Shown one piece after another: positions 35,228 to 46,078 of a stretch of DNA of 64,000 nucleotides. The notes under the pieces are model-generated. The model saw only the letters and a list, made by a program, of their open reading frames with translations, did no database searches and had not been told where the DNA came from. The position numbers and the translations under genes are program-made. The stretch's first letter is position 1; every line of letters starts with the position of its first letter. This DNA comes from Hypomyces perniciosus (Eukaryota > Ascomycota > Sordariomycetes > Hypocreales > Hypocreaceae), in the NCBI GenBank assembly GCA_008477525.1, contig SPDT01000001.1, positions 3,100,001 through 3,164,000 of the forward strand, in the 5' to 3' direction.

Positions 35228-36184
35228 TTAACGCTTCTTCTTGGAATTTTTCCCTTTGTGAGGTCCAGCAACAGGCGGCTTTGAGGTATATCGATTGGCA
35301 TGATCTACATCAAAGCCAGACTTGTGCTTTCGAAACAGAAGCATTGCGGCTCTGGCATCCTCAGTGCTGGAGTGTGAACCGCTTTGTATCTCAATACCAA
35401 TAATCTCTCGTGCGAGTATCTTCAGTGCTGGTTTTCTACCGTTGCCGTACTTCTTGAAGCCGGGATATTTAGCTGTATCCCGGATATTCCGTGGTGGATG
35501 GCTCAGCTTTAGGGCATCCAAGTCGTGTTTGATATCGTGACCAATCAACACTTTATCTTTCAGAATGTTGTGGACTTCCCGTTGAACCTCGTCGAAATCT
35601 CCGGCGAACCTCATCTCTTTTCGCGATATGCCGCTTACAGCGGTTCTCCAGTCAGTGACATGCTCCTTCGGCTTCACATATGAGTCGTAAACCTGTCGTC
35701 CATGAAAGTCGACCATGCTGATACGCGCCAGTGCTGACTCGTGCCCCCCAGGTCCAATGCCAACCATTTCGCAGTCTATGGCGACGTACTTCCCAATTTC
35801 GATTCCACTGGAGAGACCATGGTTCACCTTATCCTTTTCGGATGCCAGCATCATTGAATTTCCCTTCACACCAAGGCCGTACGCCTCTGCTAAGTCCTCT
35901 GCAGAGATGTCGTTGTCCTCTGCCCACAAAGCCAAAGAAGGGGAAGGGCCTTGCTTTGGCTTATCTGTCGGTAGTGAACTCTGTACTCCGCCCATCTTGC
36001 GTCTGGGGGAATGTTTACTGCGATTACCTGCAGCTGTCTGTCCCTGAGATGTCTTGATAACTTTTGGTCTCGTTGTCGAAGGCTGTGCTTGTTGCTCAGC
36101 CTTCCGCTTTGCAGGCTGTTTCGACGAAGACTCAGTCTTCAACTGGCCTTGAAGTTTTTTCCAGTTGGAAGAGAGCTCGGCCAT
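35228..36184 (-). CDS. REX4: RNA exonuclease 4 (DEDDh family)
   Basis: Nuclear or nucleolar 3'-5' exonuclease of the Rex4/ISG20 group, linked in yeast to pre-rRNA ITS1 processing. Single exon, 318 residues, starting MAELSSNWKKLQ. Exonuclease motifs: Exo I AIDCEMVG (about residue 133), Exo II with LIGHDIKHDL, and Exo III HSSTEDARAAMLLF with the final catalytic His/Asp pair. The N-terminal third is basic and low-complexity, and the C-terminus ends in a lysine-rich NSKKKR, suitable for nuclear import. Upstream in-frame codons start with TTG, so I used the first ATG. The gene is divergent from ESA1. Confidence 0.93.
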   Translation of the reverse strand: MAELSSNWKKLQGQLKTESSSKQPAKRKAEQQAQPSTTRPKVIKTSQGQTAAGNRSKHSPRRKMGGVQSSLPTDKPKQGPSPSLALWAEDNDISAEDLAEAYGLGVKGNSMMLASEKDKVNHGLSSGIEIGKYVAIDCEMVGIGPGGHESALARISMVDFHGRQVYDSYVKPKEHVTDWRTAVSGISRKEMRFAGDFDEVQREVHNILKDKVLIGHDIKHDLDALKLSHPPRNIRDTAKYPGFKKYGNGRKPALKILAREIIGIEIQSGSHSSTEDARAAMLLFRKHKSGFDVDHANRYTSKPPVAGPHKGKNSKKKR

Positions 36185-36524
36185 TGTTGCAGAAGAAAAG
36201 TTAGGATAAAGCTGAATCAAACAGCGGTCATGTAGTATTACCTAACAAACTGAACCGTCTCATTGTGTAAGTGGAAATTTTCGAGAAAGCACAACTTATA
36301 CTAAGACTGTCGTAAGTGAACATGCTGAAAAGTAGAAATTATGCTTATATCGGGATTATGATAAAGAATTGCCTTCTCACCGCCTTGTGATAAGGCTCGT
36401 AGGTGGCGCTAATTTTCATTTTCTGCCACACCCTCAAGGCCCTTTAGTGACAAAACAACATCCAGTTCAATGGTGTTGCGACTCGGTTTTCATCAAGGGC
36501 ATCAGTGCAGCCACACTTTCCATC
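36185..36524. promoter_or_regulatory. Divergent promoter region REX4 / ESA1
   Basis: 340 bp between two head-to-head genes. It is AT-rich on the REX4 side. No site identified with confidence. An in-frame ATG at 36369 upstream of ESA1 is probably leader. Confidence 0.4.
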
Positions 36525-38086
36525 ATGGCGGGTGGCACCCCGCATGGCGAACCATCTGTCGGTTCCGATACACCTAGGCAAAAGGGGAAAGCAACAGCCG
36601 AAACGCTCAAAATAGGTTGCATTGCCTGGGTCGAGAAGGATGGCCAGCCGCGACGAGCCGAAATTCTTAGCATCAAACAAACAAAATCCGGGAAACAATT
36701 CTATTGCAATTTCGACAACTTCAACAAACGCCTTGATGAATGGGTGCCTGTGGTGAGAATAGATTTTGCCCAGGACGTCGAGTGGCCGAATCCCGAGAAA
36801 GAGAAGCCAAAGGACACCAAGACGAAGAAGGTTCCACCACCACCAACGAAGAAGTCGCAAGTATCGAAGAAAGCTCAGAAGCGGCCTGGGAAGCGGGAGC
36901 AATCAATAAACAGTGAGGCTACAACGCCGCACCCATGGACAGGTATGTGCTTTTAGTTCAGGGCTGTTAGATGTTTGGCTGACTAGAACCTTGGACAGAG
37001 TTTGTGGAAACCCAAGGCCAGCAAAAATCATCCTCCGTCGGACCAGATGCAGAATCCCAGGCGCGCACCAGCGTTGAGGCAGCGACGCCCGGCGCAGGCG
37101 ATGACATGGATGTTGAGGAGAAAGAGGAAGAGACAAAGAAAGAACCGAATGGTTTCAGTCGAGAGCAAGAAATTGAAAAGCTGAGGACGTCAGGTTCAAT
37201 GACGCAAAACCCAGCAGAGATTTCACGAATCAGGAACATATCAAAGGTCCAGTATGGAAAGCACGATCTCTTCCCATGGTATTTTTCTCCTTATCCCGAG
37301 ATTTTCGCTCAGGAGGATGTCATATTCATCTGCGAATTCTGTCTGAGCTACTATGGGGACGAGATGGCATTTACGCGACATCGAAAAAAGTGTACTCTGC
37401 AACATCCGCCGGGCAACGAGATCTATCGAGATGATTATGTGTCGTTTTTCGAGATTGATGGCCGGCGGCAGCGGACATGGTGTCGGAATTTATGCCTGCT
37501 ATCGAAAATGTTTCTTGACCACAAGACACTCTATTACGATGTGGATCCTTTTCTGTTCTATGTCATGACGATGCGGACTGACAAGGGATGCCATATGGTA
37601 GGATACTTTTCCAAGGAGAAGGAAAGTGCTGATGCATATAATGTGGCTTGTATTCTCACGTTACCGCAGTACCAGCGGAGAGGATACGGTCGACTCCTGA
37701 TTCAGTTCTCATATGAGCTGTCCAAGATCGAAGGGAAGCTGGGCTCTCCAGAGAAGCCACTATCGGATCTCGGGCTCCTTAGTTATCGGCAGTATTGGTC
37801 CGAGAACATACTTGACCTGTTGGTTGGGTACAACGAACGAGATGAGAAAGTGACCATTGAGACGATCTCGTCGGCGCTGGCAATGACGACGCAGGATGTT
37901 GAGCACACCCTCCAGGCCTTGAGAATGCAGGTGTACCATAAGAGCGACCACAAGATCGTGATACCCGATAAGCTTCTCAAGCAACGGGAAAAGCAAAAGC
38001 TGAAAGAGAAGAGGGTTCTCGATCCGGGGAGAATACAGTGGAAGCCGCCCGTGTTTACAGCATCAAGCCGCACGTGGGGCTGGTAG
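36525..38086 (+). CDS. ESA1: MYST histone acetyltransferase Esa1 (NuA4)
   Basis: Catalytic subunit of NuA4/Piccolo, acetylating histones H4 and H2A. Exons are 36525-36942 and 36999-38086; 501 residues. A chromo-barrel/Tudor-knot domain ([35 protein letters not shown]; about residues 30-75) is followed by an acidic/Lys linker and the MYST domain: C2HC finger [21 protein letters not shown], catalytic Cys in [13 protein letters not shown], acetyl-CoA loop [10 protein letters not shown] and catalytic Glu region near [18 protein letters not shown]. The C-terminal [11 protein letters not shown] is conserved. The start at [11 protein letters not shown] was chosen over an ATG 52 codons upstream because the extra residues do not match the family. 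Confidence 0.95.
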
Positions 38087-38512
38087 CGTCACCTATGCTG
38101 GACAAGGTATGGTATGCTCTACTCCCTTTGTCGTGTTTGATATAATTGTAACGACTAGTGGTTAAACATCTTGTAATTAATGATACCCTGAGCTAAACAA
38201 AAAAATTCCATGCATCAAGATTAAAACTGAGCTCGGTGTTCTATCTTTAGAGAACGATTGTGCATGATCAAAATGATGTAATACTACCTGCTTCCACCGG
38301 CCCGCAGGATCGTAGGATCGTAGGAGGTGCCTCCTACCATACCAACGAACAGACGGCTCCTCCTCACCTCACCCACTGACTGTCAACAAAGTTACCATAA
38401 ACAACATCACTTAATTTGATTGCCCGACCTTTTCTTTTTTTGTGCATCCCCATGCTCCAGCACGCCAGACCAATTCCTTGAACCTCGGGGTTAGAACGAG
38501 TAATCCGTAGTT
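38087..38512. other. Intergenic between ESA1 and the GH125 gene
   Basis: 426 bp. It contains a short tandem (AGGATCGT twice, near 38306-38321) running into a perfect hairpin with GTAGGAGG at 38320-38327 and CCTCCTAC at 38330-38337. The rest looks like ordinary promoter DNA. Confidence 0.5.
38320..38337. repeat. Inverted repeat, 8-bp arms, 2-nt spacer
   Basis: GTAGGAGG-TG-CCTCCTAC, about 175 bp upstream of the GH125 mannosidase start codon, directly after two AGGATCGT units. Could be a dimeric factor site. Confidence 0.65.
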
Positions 38513-40290
38513 ATGTCTTTCCGACTTTTAGCGTCAGGCCTGCTGGGGCTCAGTACAGCGAGGCTCGCGAACGCTCGTGGCGACGACCAACAAGCACCAA
38601 TCCGCAACTACGCCGACGCATGTCCTGACTATGCATCCTATTCAACCTATTCACAGTACGCCTTTCTCTCGGTTCCAATGAACCACCACCTGCTTTATCT
38701 GACCAGCACAGTCGCCCTCTCAGTTCCGGTCCGCTGGCTTTGCCGTTCCAGCGTCCCCATCCACGATGTCGAACGTTCCACTCGGACGAGATCGAGAAGG
38801 TGATCCAGGAGGTGACATCGAGGATGAAAGATCCTGATCTCGCGCGATTGTTTGAGAATGCGTTTCCCTCGACGACCGATACGACCGTCAAGTTCCACAC
38901 CAAGGGCAGCAAAGACACGGGCTTTGTTCGCACAGGTGCTTACCATGGCCCTCGGGATGAAGGCGCTTGGGAAGGTCCACAATCCTTCATCATCACAGGA
39001 GATATTATTGCGGAATGGCTTCGTGACTCCACAAACCAGCTGCGTCCGTACCAGGCATTGGCGAAGAAAGATCCGGCGATATTTGATTTGATCCTCGGTG
39101 CTATCAATACTCAATCCGAGTATGTTATCGAGTCACCGTACTGCAACGCTTTTCAACCACCACCAATAAGCGATTTGCCGGTATCTGCAAATGGACAGGA
39201 TGACCAGGTTCACCCCGCATACGAGCCAAACATCGTATTTGAGTGCAAGTATGAGCTTGACTCCCTGGCCCACTTCTTGGCTTTGGCCAACGACTTCTAC
39301 GCACACACTCAGTCGACCAAATTCTTGAATAAGCGATGGTACCTTGCAGTCGACACGCTCCTTGATGTGCTGAAACAGCAGTCAGAGCCAACATTCGACC
39401 CAGATACGGGTCGATACAGAATGAACACATATACGTTTCAGCGCTGGACTAATCTTGGGACTGAGACGCTGAATTTACGAGGTGTGGGCAATCCCCTGAA
39501 CAGCGGAACCGGACTCGTCCGATCAGCTTTCAGGCCCAGCGATGATGCCACGGTCCTGGGCTTTTTTATCCCTGCCAATGCCATGATGTCGGTAGAACTT
39601 GACCGGACATCTAAAATTCTACAGGCAGCAGGTAAGACCTCTCTAGCCGACAAGCTGAAAAAGTGGAGTGAGACATTGCGGGCTGGTGTGTTGGAACATG
39701 GTGTTGTAAAGCACAAGAAGTATGGTGATGTATTTGCCTACGAGGTTGATGGATATGGCTCTTCCATTTTGATGGATGATGCCAATTACCCGTCGCTGCT
39801 TGCGCTCCCCGTGATGGGCTTCTGTAATGTTGATGACCTAGTGTACCAAAACACACGGAAAATGATACTTGACAAGCTGGGCAACCCATACTTCTTGAAC
39901 GGGTCAAGTTTCAAGGGGATTGGAGGTACGATATCCATTTTTCTTTCTTCTTCTTCTTTTTTTTTTTTTGGAAAAAGTACCGCTGGGATATTGAATGCTA
40001 ACTTCACATCAGGTCCCCATATTGGTTTGACGAACGCATGGCCAATGAGCCTATTGCTTCAGGCGCAGACATCGGATGATGACGAGGAGATCAACGAGTG
40101 TCTTGACCTGGTCTTGCGTTCCTCCAAACTAGGTCTTGTGCATGAAAGCGTCGACGTTAATCACTTGTCTCAGTACACACGGAGTTGGTTCGCTTGGGCA
40201 AACGGAGTCTTTGCTGTGACGATTCTGGATCTGGCTAAGAGAAAGCCGCACTTGATCTTTCAAAAGGAGGTAGCGCCCTATGAAGTATGA
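38513..40290 (+). CDS. Secreted exo-alpha-1,6-mannosidase, glycoside hydrolase family 125
   Basis: Metal-independent alpha-1,6-mannosidase of the GH125 (former DUF1237) family, likely acting on mannans outside the cell. Exons are 38513-38655, 38712-39925 and 40013-40290; 544 residues. The N-terminus MSFRLLASGLLGLSTARLANA fits a signal peptide. The family pattern is clear: RTGAYHGPRDEGAW, TGDIIAEWLRDSTNQLRPY, VFECKYELDSLAHFLALANDFY, FFIPANAMMSVELDR, SILMDDANYPSLLALP, GPHIGLTNAWPMSL, and near the end VHESVDVNHLSQYTRSWFAWANGVF. Intron 2 carries a run of about 14 T residues after a TTC-rich stretch. The first junction uses the second of two closely spaced AG acceptors to keep the frame. Confidence 0.93.
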
Positions 40291-40855
40291 GATATGAGGG
40301 GGCAAAGAAAACTGGGTATTCAAGGCCGACCATACGTACGGTGGTTCAATGAGGCCCGCAGGAATGTATAATAGATGGGCCACGGATCACGGTGATGCTG
40401 CCAGCATCAGCAACTACAATACCCCTATGTTTCAATTCAGACACTGTTTACAAGCAAGTCATCAATTGGGGCTGCCTCGTACTTCGTAGAGACAAGGTAA
40501 CTGGTGCGATTTCATGCGTTATACGAAGTACTTCGTACGATACATAGGTAGTACTACCTAATTCATACTAAGCTACTTCGTACCCACGGTATGACATCAT
40601 AAAGCTTAACTCCTTGCCCCGCCGACTTCGCAATGCACTCCACCACGATCCGACATTTAACTGGCACCAAAGTCGGGGTCATGCCTTCATCACTTACATG
40701 CCTCAAGAGGCGCTGCTCAATTCTGGTGAAATTTTGTTAGTGCCACTGCTACAGATAAGGTCTATCTACCAGTGTTGTGGGACTCACAGCAAAAAGCTCA
40801 TCAATTGCAATTGTATCCCCAGCGCACTTGGATATTCACTCATCGTTTGCGATCC
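40291..40855. promoter_or_regulatory. Intergenic with clustered perfect palindromes
   Basis: 565 bp between the mannosidase stop and the aminotransferase start. Four related elements cluster in about 110 bp (40478-40583): CGTACTTCGTAG, the perfect 16-mer TACGAAGTACTTCGTA (40522-40537), the perfect 16-mer TAGGTAGTACTACCTA (40545-40560) and TACTTCGTAC (40574-40583). Confidence 0.6.
40522..40560. repeat. Two adjacent perfect 16-nt palindromes
   Basis: TACGAAGTACTTCGTA (40522-40537) and TAGGTAGTACTACCTA (40545-40560) are each identical to their reverse complement and are 7 nt apart. Both share the central AGTACT, as does the 12-nt perfect palindrome CGGAGTACTCCG at 19656. Confidence 0.85.
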
Positions 40856-42317
40856 ATGACAACAGCCGCCGCCATGATCGTTCCAGCCCCCAAGCAGATC
40901 AACTTCCTGCGCGGATGGCCTTCGCCAGATCTTTTGCCAGCAAGCCTCCTTTCTGTAGCTTGCCAGCGCATCTTGGTCGACCCGGCTGAGTACACTCCAA
41001 TCCTAGAGTATGCGCCAGATGAAGGGTATCAGCCGCTGAGGGAGAGGCTGGCACAATGGCTCGGGCGTCATTATGGCGTTGAGCCGGATGCGAATCGTAT
41101 TTGCATCAGTAGCGGTGCAAGCCATAACCTGTCTCGTATCCTGGAGAGTTTTACAGACCCGCATTATACTAGGGCTGTCTGGATGGTTGCTCCTTGCTAT
41201 CACTTGGCAGCTGGTGTCTTTGAAGATGCCGGATTTGCAGGACGGTTGAGGGCCGCGCCGGAGGATGATGAGGGTATTGATATAGAGACATTGGAGAGTA
41301 AGTTGGAGGCATGGAACAGAGATGAGTCAAAACAGGAGGTAGGTTGACACCCAAGTGAACATGGAGACTTCCAGTCGCATGCGCACAGAAAAGCTGAAAG
41401 CGCAGCTGCAGCTCAAGCCGTTCAAAAACCCTGGCCCGTTCAGGAAGCTCTACCGGCACATCATCTACGCTGTGCCTACGTGTTCAAACCCATCTGGTAA
41501 GACAATGTCCATCCGGAGGCGCGAAGAGCTGGTAAAGGTCGCTAGGAAATACGACGCCCTTATCATCTGCGACGACGTATATGACTTCCTGCAGTGGCCG
41601 CTTGAATGGCCTGTCACTCCTGAGAGGTCCCCAGAGATGAGACTCCCCCGGCTTTGTGACATCGACATCGCGCTTGGCCAGGCGGACGATGATCCTCAAG
41701 GTTTCGGTTACGCTGTCAGTAATGGCTCCTTCAGCAAGATTGCTGGACCAGGTGTCCGAACGGGATGGATTGAGGCTACGCCGGCCTTTGCTCTTGGATT
41801 GTCCAAGACGGCATCTACTATGTCTGGAGGTGCGCCGAGTCAGCTTGTCGCTGCCATGATGGCTGAGCTGCTTCGGACTGGTGGATTAGAGCGCTTCATT
41901 GAGGAGAAGACTCGGCCAGCTTTACAGCGGCGGCATAAGCTCCTGATTGAAGCAATCAATCAATACCTGGTCCCGTTTGGTGTCAAAGCACGAGAGTCTA
42001 GCATCTCTGGCAGCAGCACATATGGTGGCTATTTCGTTTGGCTTACACTGACACAGGGACCTCCCTCAAGGCTGTTCACAGAGGCGGCACTGAAAGAGGA
42101 AAACATCATTGTTGGGGAGGGCAATATGTTCGCGGTCCGTGGGGATGAAGGAAGCGTAAGCTTCGACCAAAACATCAGACTCTGCTTCGCGTGGGAACTC
42201 GAAGAGAGTATGATTGATGGTGTCAAAAGACTAGGGGCGCTATTGAAACGAATGCAGGAAAATAGCGAATCCTATCATAAGCTGGCTACCAACACCTTTC
42301 TAGGTGCCTATGTGTAA
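40856..42317 (+). CDS. PLP-dependent aminotransferase, class I/II (YER152C-like)
   Basis: Fold-type I aminotransferase. The opening INFLRGWPSPDLLP, YAPDEGYQPLRERLAQWL, ISSGASHNLSRIL and the block SNGSFSKIAGPGVRTGWIEA, with the Schiff-base Lys in SFSK, place it near yeast YER152C, which has 2-aminoadipate transaminase activity. AVPTCSNPSGKTMSIRRREELV and the Asp/Tyr of CDDVYDFLQW are the PLP contacts. One intron is certain but its edges are not. Option 1: exons 40856-41342 and 41389-42317, 471 residues, 46-nt intron. Option 2: exons 40856-41338 and 41406-42317, 464 residues, with the better donor GTAGGT and a 67-nt intron. The real substrate cannot be read from sequence. A second Met lies at codon 7. 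Confidence 0.88.
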
Positions 42318-42408
42318 ATACTACCTGGAAATTAATACATAAACTGATACCAGAACTTAATCTTGCCATCACCTTGTCGCTGCCAGTAGATGATGATGCA
42401 TCCGAGCG

Positions 42409-43933
42409 TCATTTCTTGGAAAAGAACGACATAATATTGCCTTGGCCGCCACTCTTCGCAGCGGCCTTCATTGACTTTGGTGCAGACGACGTAGGGGTGG
42501 ATGAAGGAGTTGACTTTGTAGGAGCAGGCGAGGTCTCGTCTTCGGAGAAGGATTCCCATGCGGCCTCTTGAATCGTAACTGTGAAAACCGTTAGTAACTT
42601 TAGATGTATAATTTATGTGAATACACTTACCCATGTACCCTTGGTCGTCCAGAATACGCTTCTTCTTCATGACTCGTCGCTTGCCTCTACGACGTCCATT
42701 CCCAGAACTCGATACTACCTCCGCAGGCTCCTTTTCTTCCTTCGATTCTGGTTCTGGCTCCGGTTCCGGTTCCGGCTCCGGGGCTTCCTCCATTTCTTCA
42801 TCTGCTGGCTCGTCGTCCTTGTCGTCCTTGTCTTCCGCCTCTTCATCCTGGTCATACTCATCCATCATGCGCCGAAGCTCTTCCTCGCGTTCTTTTCTCG
42901 ATTTCTTAAGAGCCTCCGTATCTGCAGATACCTTCTTGGTCGGCGGCAGATCGGCATCATCTGCTTCACCGTCATCTGATAGAGCCATAGTGGTCTCCTC
43001 TTCCTTGACGGCAGGTTTGGGCTTAGGTGGCTTCGCCGCTGCTTTTGCGAATGATTGCATTATACCTCCAGAGCCACCTTTTTTCAAGGTCGGGGTGGGC
43101 TTCTTCGCGGCGCTTGAGGATTGCGTAGAGTCACTTGGAAGTGTCTCCGTCGCCTCTTGTTTTGCCTTGGCGGGTTGGGCTGCTTTTGGCGCGGTTGCAG
43201 TGGGCTCCTGTTTGGCGGGTTTCGACACACTCGAGGTAGGAATTGGGACGTGCCCCTTTCGATCTTTCCGGCGTGCATATGGGTTGGCGATTGTCCCATA
43301 TTTCTTGGGTTCAGCAATGCTGTCTTCTTTCTTAGTGTACTCAGACAATGGTTTTGACAATTCGGCTAGGAGATTCAAGTCCCGTTGAGGATGAGGAGAT
43401 AAGCAGTAGACATGAATTGAGCTGACTTCCTGGTATTCAGCTAAAATATCTGCCACGATTATCAGCAAATCTCATCGTCTAGGCCGGGTCAATATCCACC
43501 TACCTTTCAGATTATCTTCCGCGACTATTGCAACTGTTTTCGTAGGTGCATAGTCAGAAAGGGCCTCGGGCTCTGGCATTGAACTTTTCATCACGGTGTC
43601 GCCTGTTTCTGGTGCCTGGTCTTCTGCCCTGGTGCCATATATCAGGTAAGTGGCATGTACTGAATTGGCACGCAGAGCATTCTGATATTTATGAAAGTCG
43701 TAGAGTATCCTGTTCAGCCGTTAGATTCTGGTCTATATTGACCAATAAAGATGGACTCGTACTGCTTAGCAGCATTCACATGAATATCCAGTGCTCTGCT
43801 GAGTATGCGATAAGTGACCTGCCACGCAGAATGTATCAGGCGCTGAACATTTCGGTTTCAATTGCTTAGTATTACTTACCGGCTGCTCCTCACTGAAGAG
43901 CCGGTCCGAAAGGAACTTTTTATGCCCATCCAT
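42409..43933 (-). CDS. POL32: DNA polymerase delta subunit Pol32/Cdc27
   Basis: Non-essential-type third subunit of DNA polymerase delta (and zeta), tying the enzyme to PCNA. Exons in transcript order: 43933-43880, 43818-43763, 43709-43504, 43449-42631 and 42578-42409; 434 residues. The N-terminal winged-helix-like block (FLSDRLFSEEQPVTYRILSRAL, HVNAAKQILYDFH) is restored across introns 1 and 2. It is followed by VHATYLIYG and HVYCLSPHPQRDLNLL. The middle is Lys/Ala/Pro-rich, then an acidic stretch with a Glu-Pro run. The C-terminus ends QGNIMSFFSKK, a perfect PIP box (Q-x-x-I-x-x-F-F). An in-frame ATG at 44077 would add 48 residues, but the shorter start fits the family and leaves the ACGCGT box outside the protein. 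Confidence 0.92.
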
Positions 43934-44364
43934 GATCTCTTTAGTTTTACCGAGGAGCAAGATGTTATGAGATGGACGTCGTGAGATGTTCCTATCAAAT
44001 GGTGGACACGACCTTCTTCTTGGCTGGTTAAGACGCGTTGAGCAGTCGAACACGAATTCACGTGATAGATAGTTCATATTGCCCCTTTTGTTGCATAAAT
44101 CCGTCCTCTGCCCTTGGAAGGGGAGCAGAACTCAAAGTGATAATTTGGCTAAATCACATATGCATTTAACGACATAGTAGTTATCTCATCCCATCAACGC
44201 GTCAACTCGCGACAATGGCCCAGATAGGAATTCCCCCTGGCTGGTATTCAGCTGCTAGTAATTCGATGCTACCGCAGACTGCCGATTACTACACTAGGAC
44301 TCTTTGCCAACTTATAAGAACAGTGTTAAAAAATCTCGACTTCTCGCTGACTCCAGCTCTCTAA
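43934..44364. promoter_or_regulatory. Bidirectional promoter POL32 / RAD18 with two MluI boxes
   Basis: 431 bp between head-to-head starts. ACGCGT occurs twice, at 44033-44038 (100 bp from POL32) and 44197-44202 (163 bp from RAD18). This arrangement suits shared G1/S control; function is inferred. Confidence 0.6.
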
Positions 44365-45782
44365 ATGTCGACCTCCAACGATGTGCCAGACTCAACAGAC
44401 TGGCTCTCTACGCCAATGTCTGGTTTCGCAGCAGTTGAGGCTGCCTTGCGCTGCCAAGTGTGCAAGGACTTATATAAGACGCCCATGATTACCTCCTGCT
44501 CCCATACGTTTTGCTCGATCTGCATTCGCAGGGCTCTATCCAACGATGGCAAATGCCCCCTGTGCCGCGCGACAGAACAAGAATTGAAGCTGCGAAGCAA
44601 CTGGTCCATGGAGGAAACGGTGGAAGCTTTTGCTAAGGCCCGTGAAGTAGCCTTGCATCTTGCAAGAAACGGAAGTCTCGCGAATCGGTCACCGAAGAGG
44701 AAGGCGGAGGACAGTGCAGTTCTGGAGGCCAACGCTGCTCCGGAGCCAAAGCGCTTGCGGACATCGGCAAGACTCAAGAAAAACTATGAAGTAGAAGTGG
44801 TAGCTCCCATTCTACAGACTGAGGAAGAGGTTGTACAGGAATCAGACGATGATGAATATGTCCCAGACACAGGTAGGCAAAACTGTTTTGTAGTAGTTGT
44901 ATTCAAAGCTAACAATGGACAACTACAGAAAATGGTCTTGTACCTTGTCCCTCCTGTCAAAAGAAGATGAAAGATTGGCAGGTATTTGGGCACCTCGAGT
45001 CCTGTCCAGGCCCTACCACAAACCAAGCGACCACCGACGTCAATATAGCAACCTTCAGCTTGGGGCAATCCCAGCGGAAACAACAAAAGGCACTCGAACG
45101 ATTACCTCCTCTCAACTATTCCATGTTAAAGGAGCAAGCCCTTCGGAAGAAGATGACGGAATTGGGAATTTCAAATCAGGGGCCGCGGAGTTTGTTGGAG
45201 AAACGTCACAAGGAGTGGCTCACATTGTGGAATGCCAACTGCGATGCTGCCATGCCCAAGAAGCGCTCAGAGCTTCTCCACGACCTGGATATTTGGGAGC
45301 GCACACAAGGCGGTAGAGCACCAACATCAGGAAGGGTGGTCCAAAATGCGACATTGATCAAAGACAAGGATTTCGATGGTGCCGCATGGGCAGCTAAGCA
45401 TGACACTTCCTTCAAAGATCTTATTGCAAATGCCAGGAAAAGCGGACTAGAAGCTAGGAAGAAAGTCGAAGAGGGGGACAAGTTAATAAGTGCTGGGTCT
45501 AGAATCTCGGACACATCGCAGGAACCCAAGCAATTGGCAGCACCTGTAATAACGCAAGAGGCGGAAAACTTGGTTGTGAATACTCTCCCGACTCTAACCA
45601 GCAGACCAGAGTCAGAATCTATAACATCAGGGGTGCTGCGAACTGCTCAAATACCGCCTGGGGTGCTGGCCACGGAGATACCAGAGCCCAGATTAGTTCA
45701 TGGTATTGACGCTGAATCAATACCTCGGGAGACTACTGGACGATGGGAAGAAACAGTCATATATCAGTTGGGACATCGGTGA
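44365..45782 (+). CDS. RAD18: Postreplication repair E3 ubiquitin ligase Rad18
   Basis: With Rad6, monoubiquitinates PCNA at stalled forks to start translesion synthesis. Exons are 44365-44872 and 44929-45782; 453 residues. The RING finger begins at C30 (CQVCKDLYKTPMITSC, CSICI, CPLC; residues 30-68). The UBZ4 zinc finger is created only after splicing: C176, C179, H191, C195 in CPSCQKKMKDWQVFGHLESC. A SAP domain follows (YSMLKEQALRKKMTELGISNQG), then a Rad6-binding-like region around RKSGLEARKKVEEGDKLISAG. The order RING-UBZ-SAP is diagnostic of Rad18. The C-terminal 90 residues are variable. Confidence 0.96.
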
Positions 45783-46078
45783 TAATAAAGGGAAACGCTA
45801 CAACAGGGTGACAAGCAAATGCTGCAGACGGATTCATAGGTACCAACCAAAAGGCTATTCTAAGGCGTCGAGATAGTGTTTCGCTCGTCCGGGAGAGTAG
45901 CTTGTCGTGCGGCTTGGCTATCTCCCATAGTGCAAACGACACTATTCAGTGTTTATCTCTCTCAACCACATTCTAATATTGCCAAGGTATTATTTAATGA
46001 GGAAATGTGCTCCGTGTTATTATATGATCATTCTATGAACCTCCGTGCACCCTCTTACCGTGTGATGATTATACGCGA

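Noticed and set aside
42633..43388. 251-codon Ser-rich frame antisense to POL32
   Set aside because: Produced by the acidic Glu-Pro and Lys-rich low-complexity parts of POL32.
44034..44077. Upstream ATG (44077) as POL32 start
   Set aside because: The 48 extra residues lack family similarity and would put an ACGCGT box within coding sequence; the ATG at 43933 matches the normal N-terminus.
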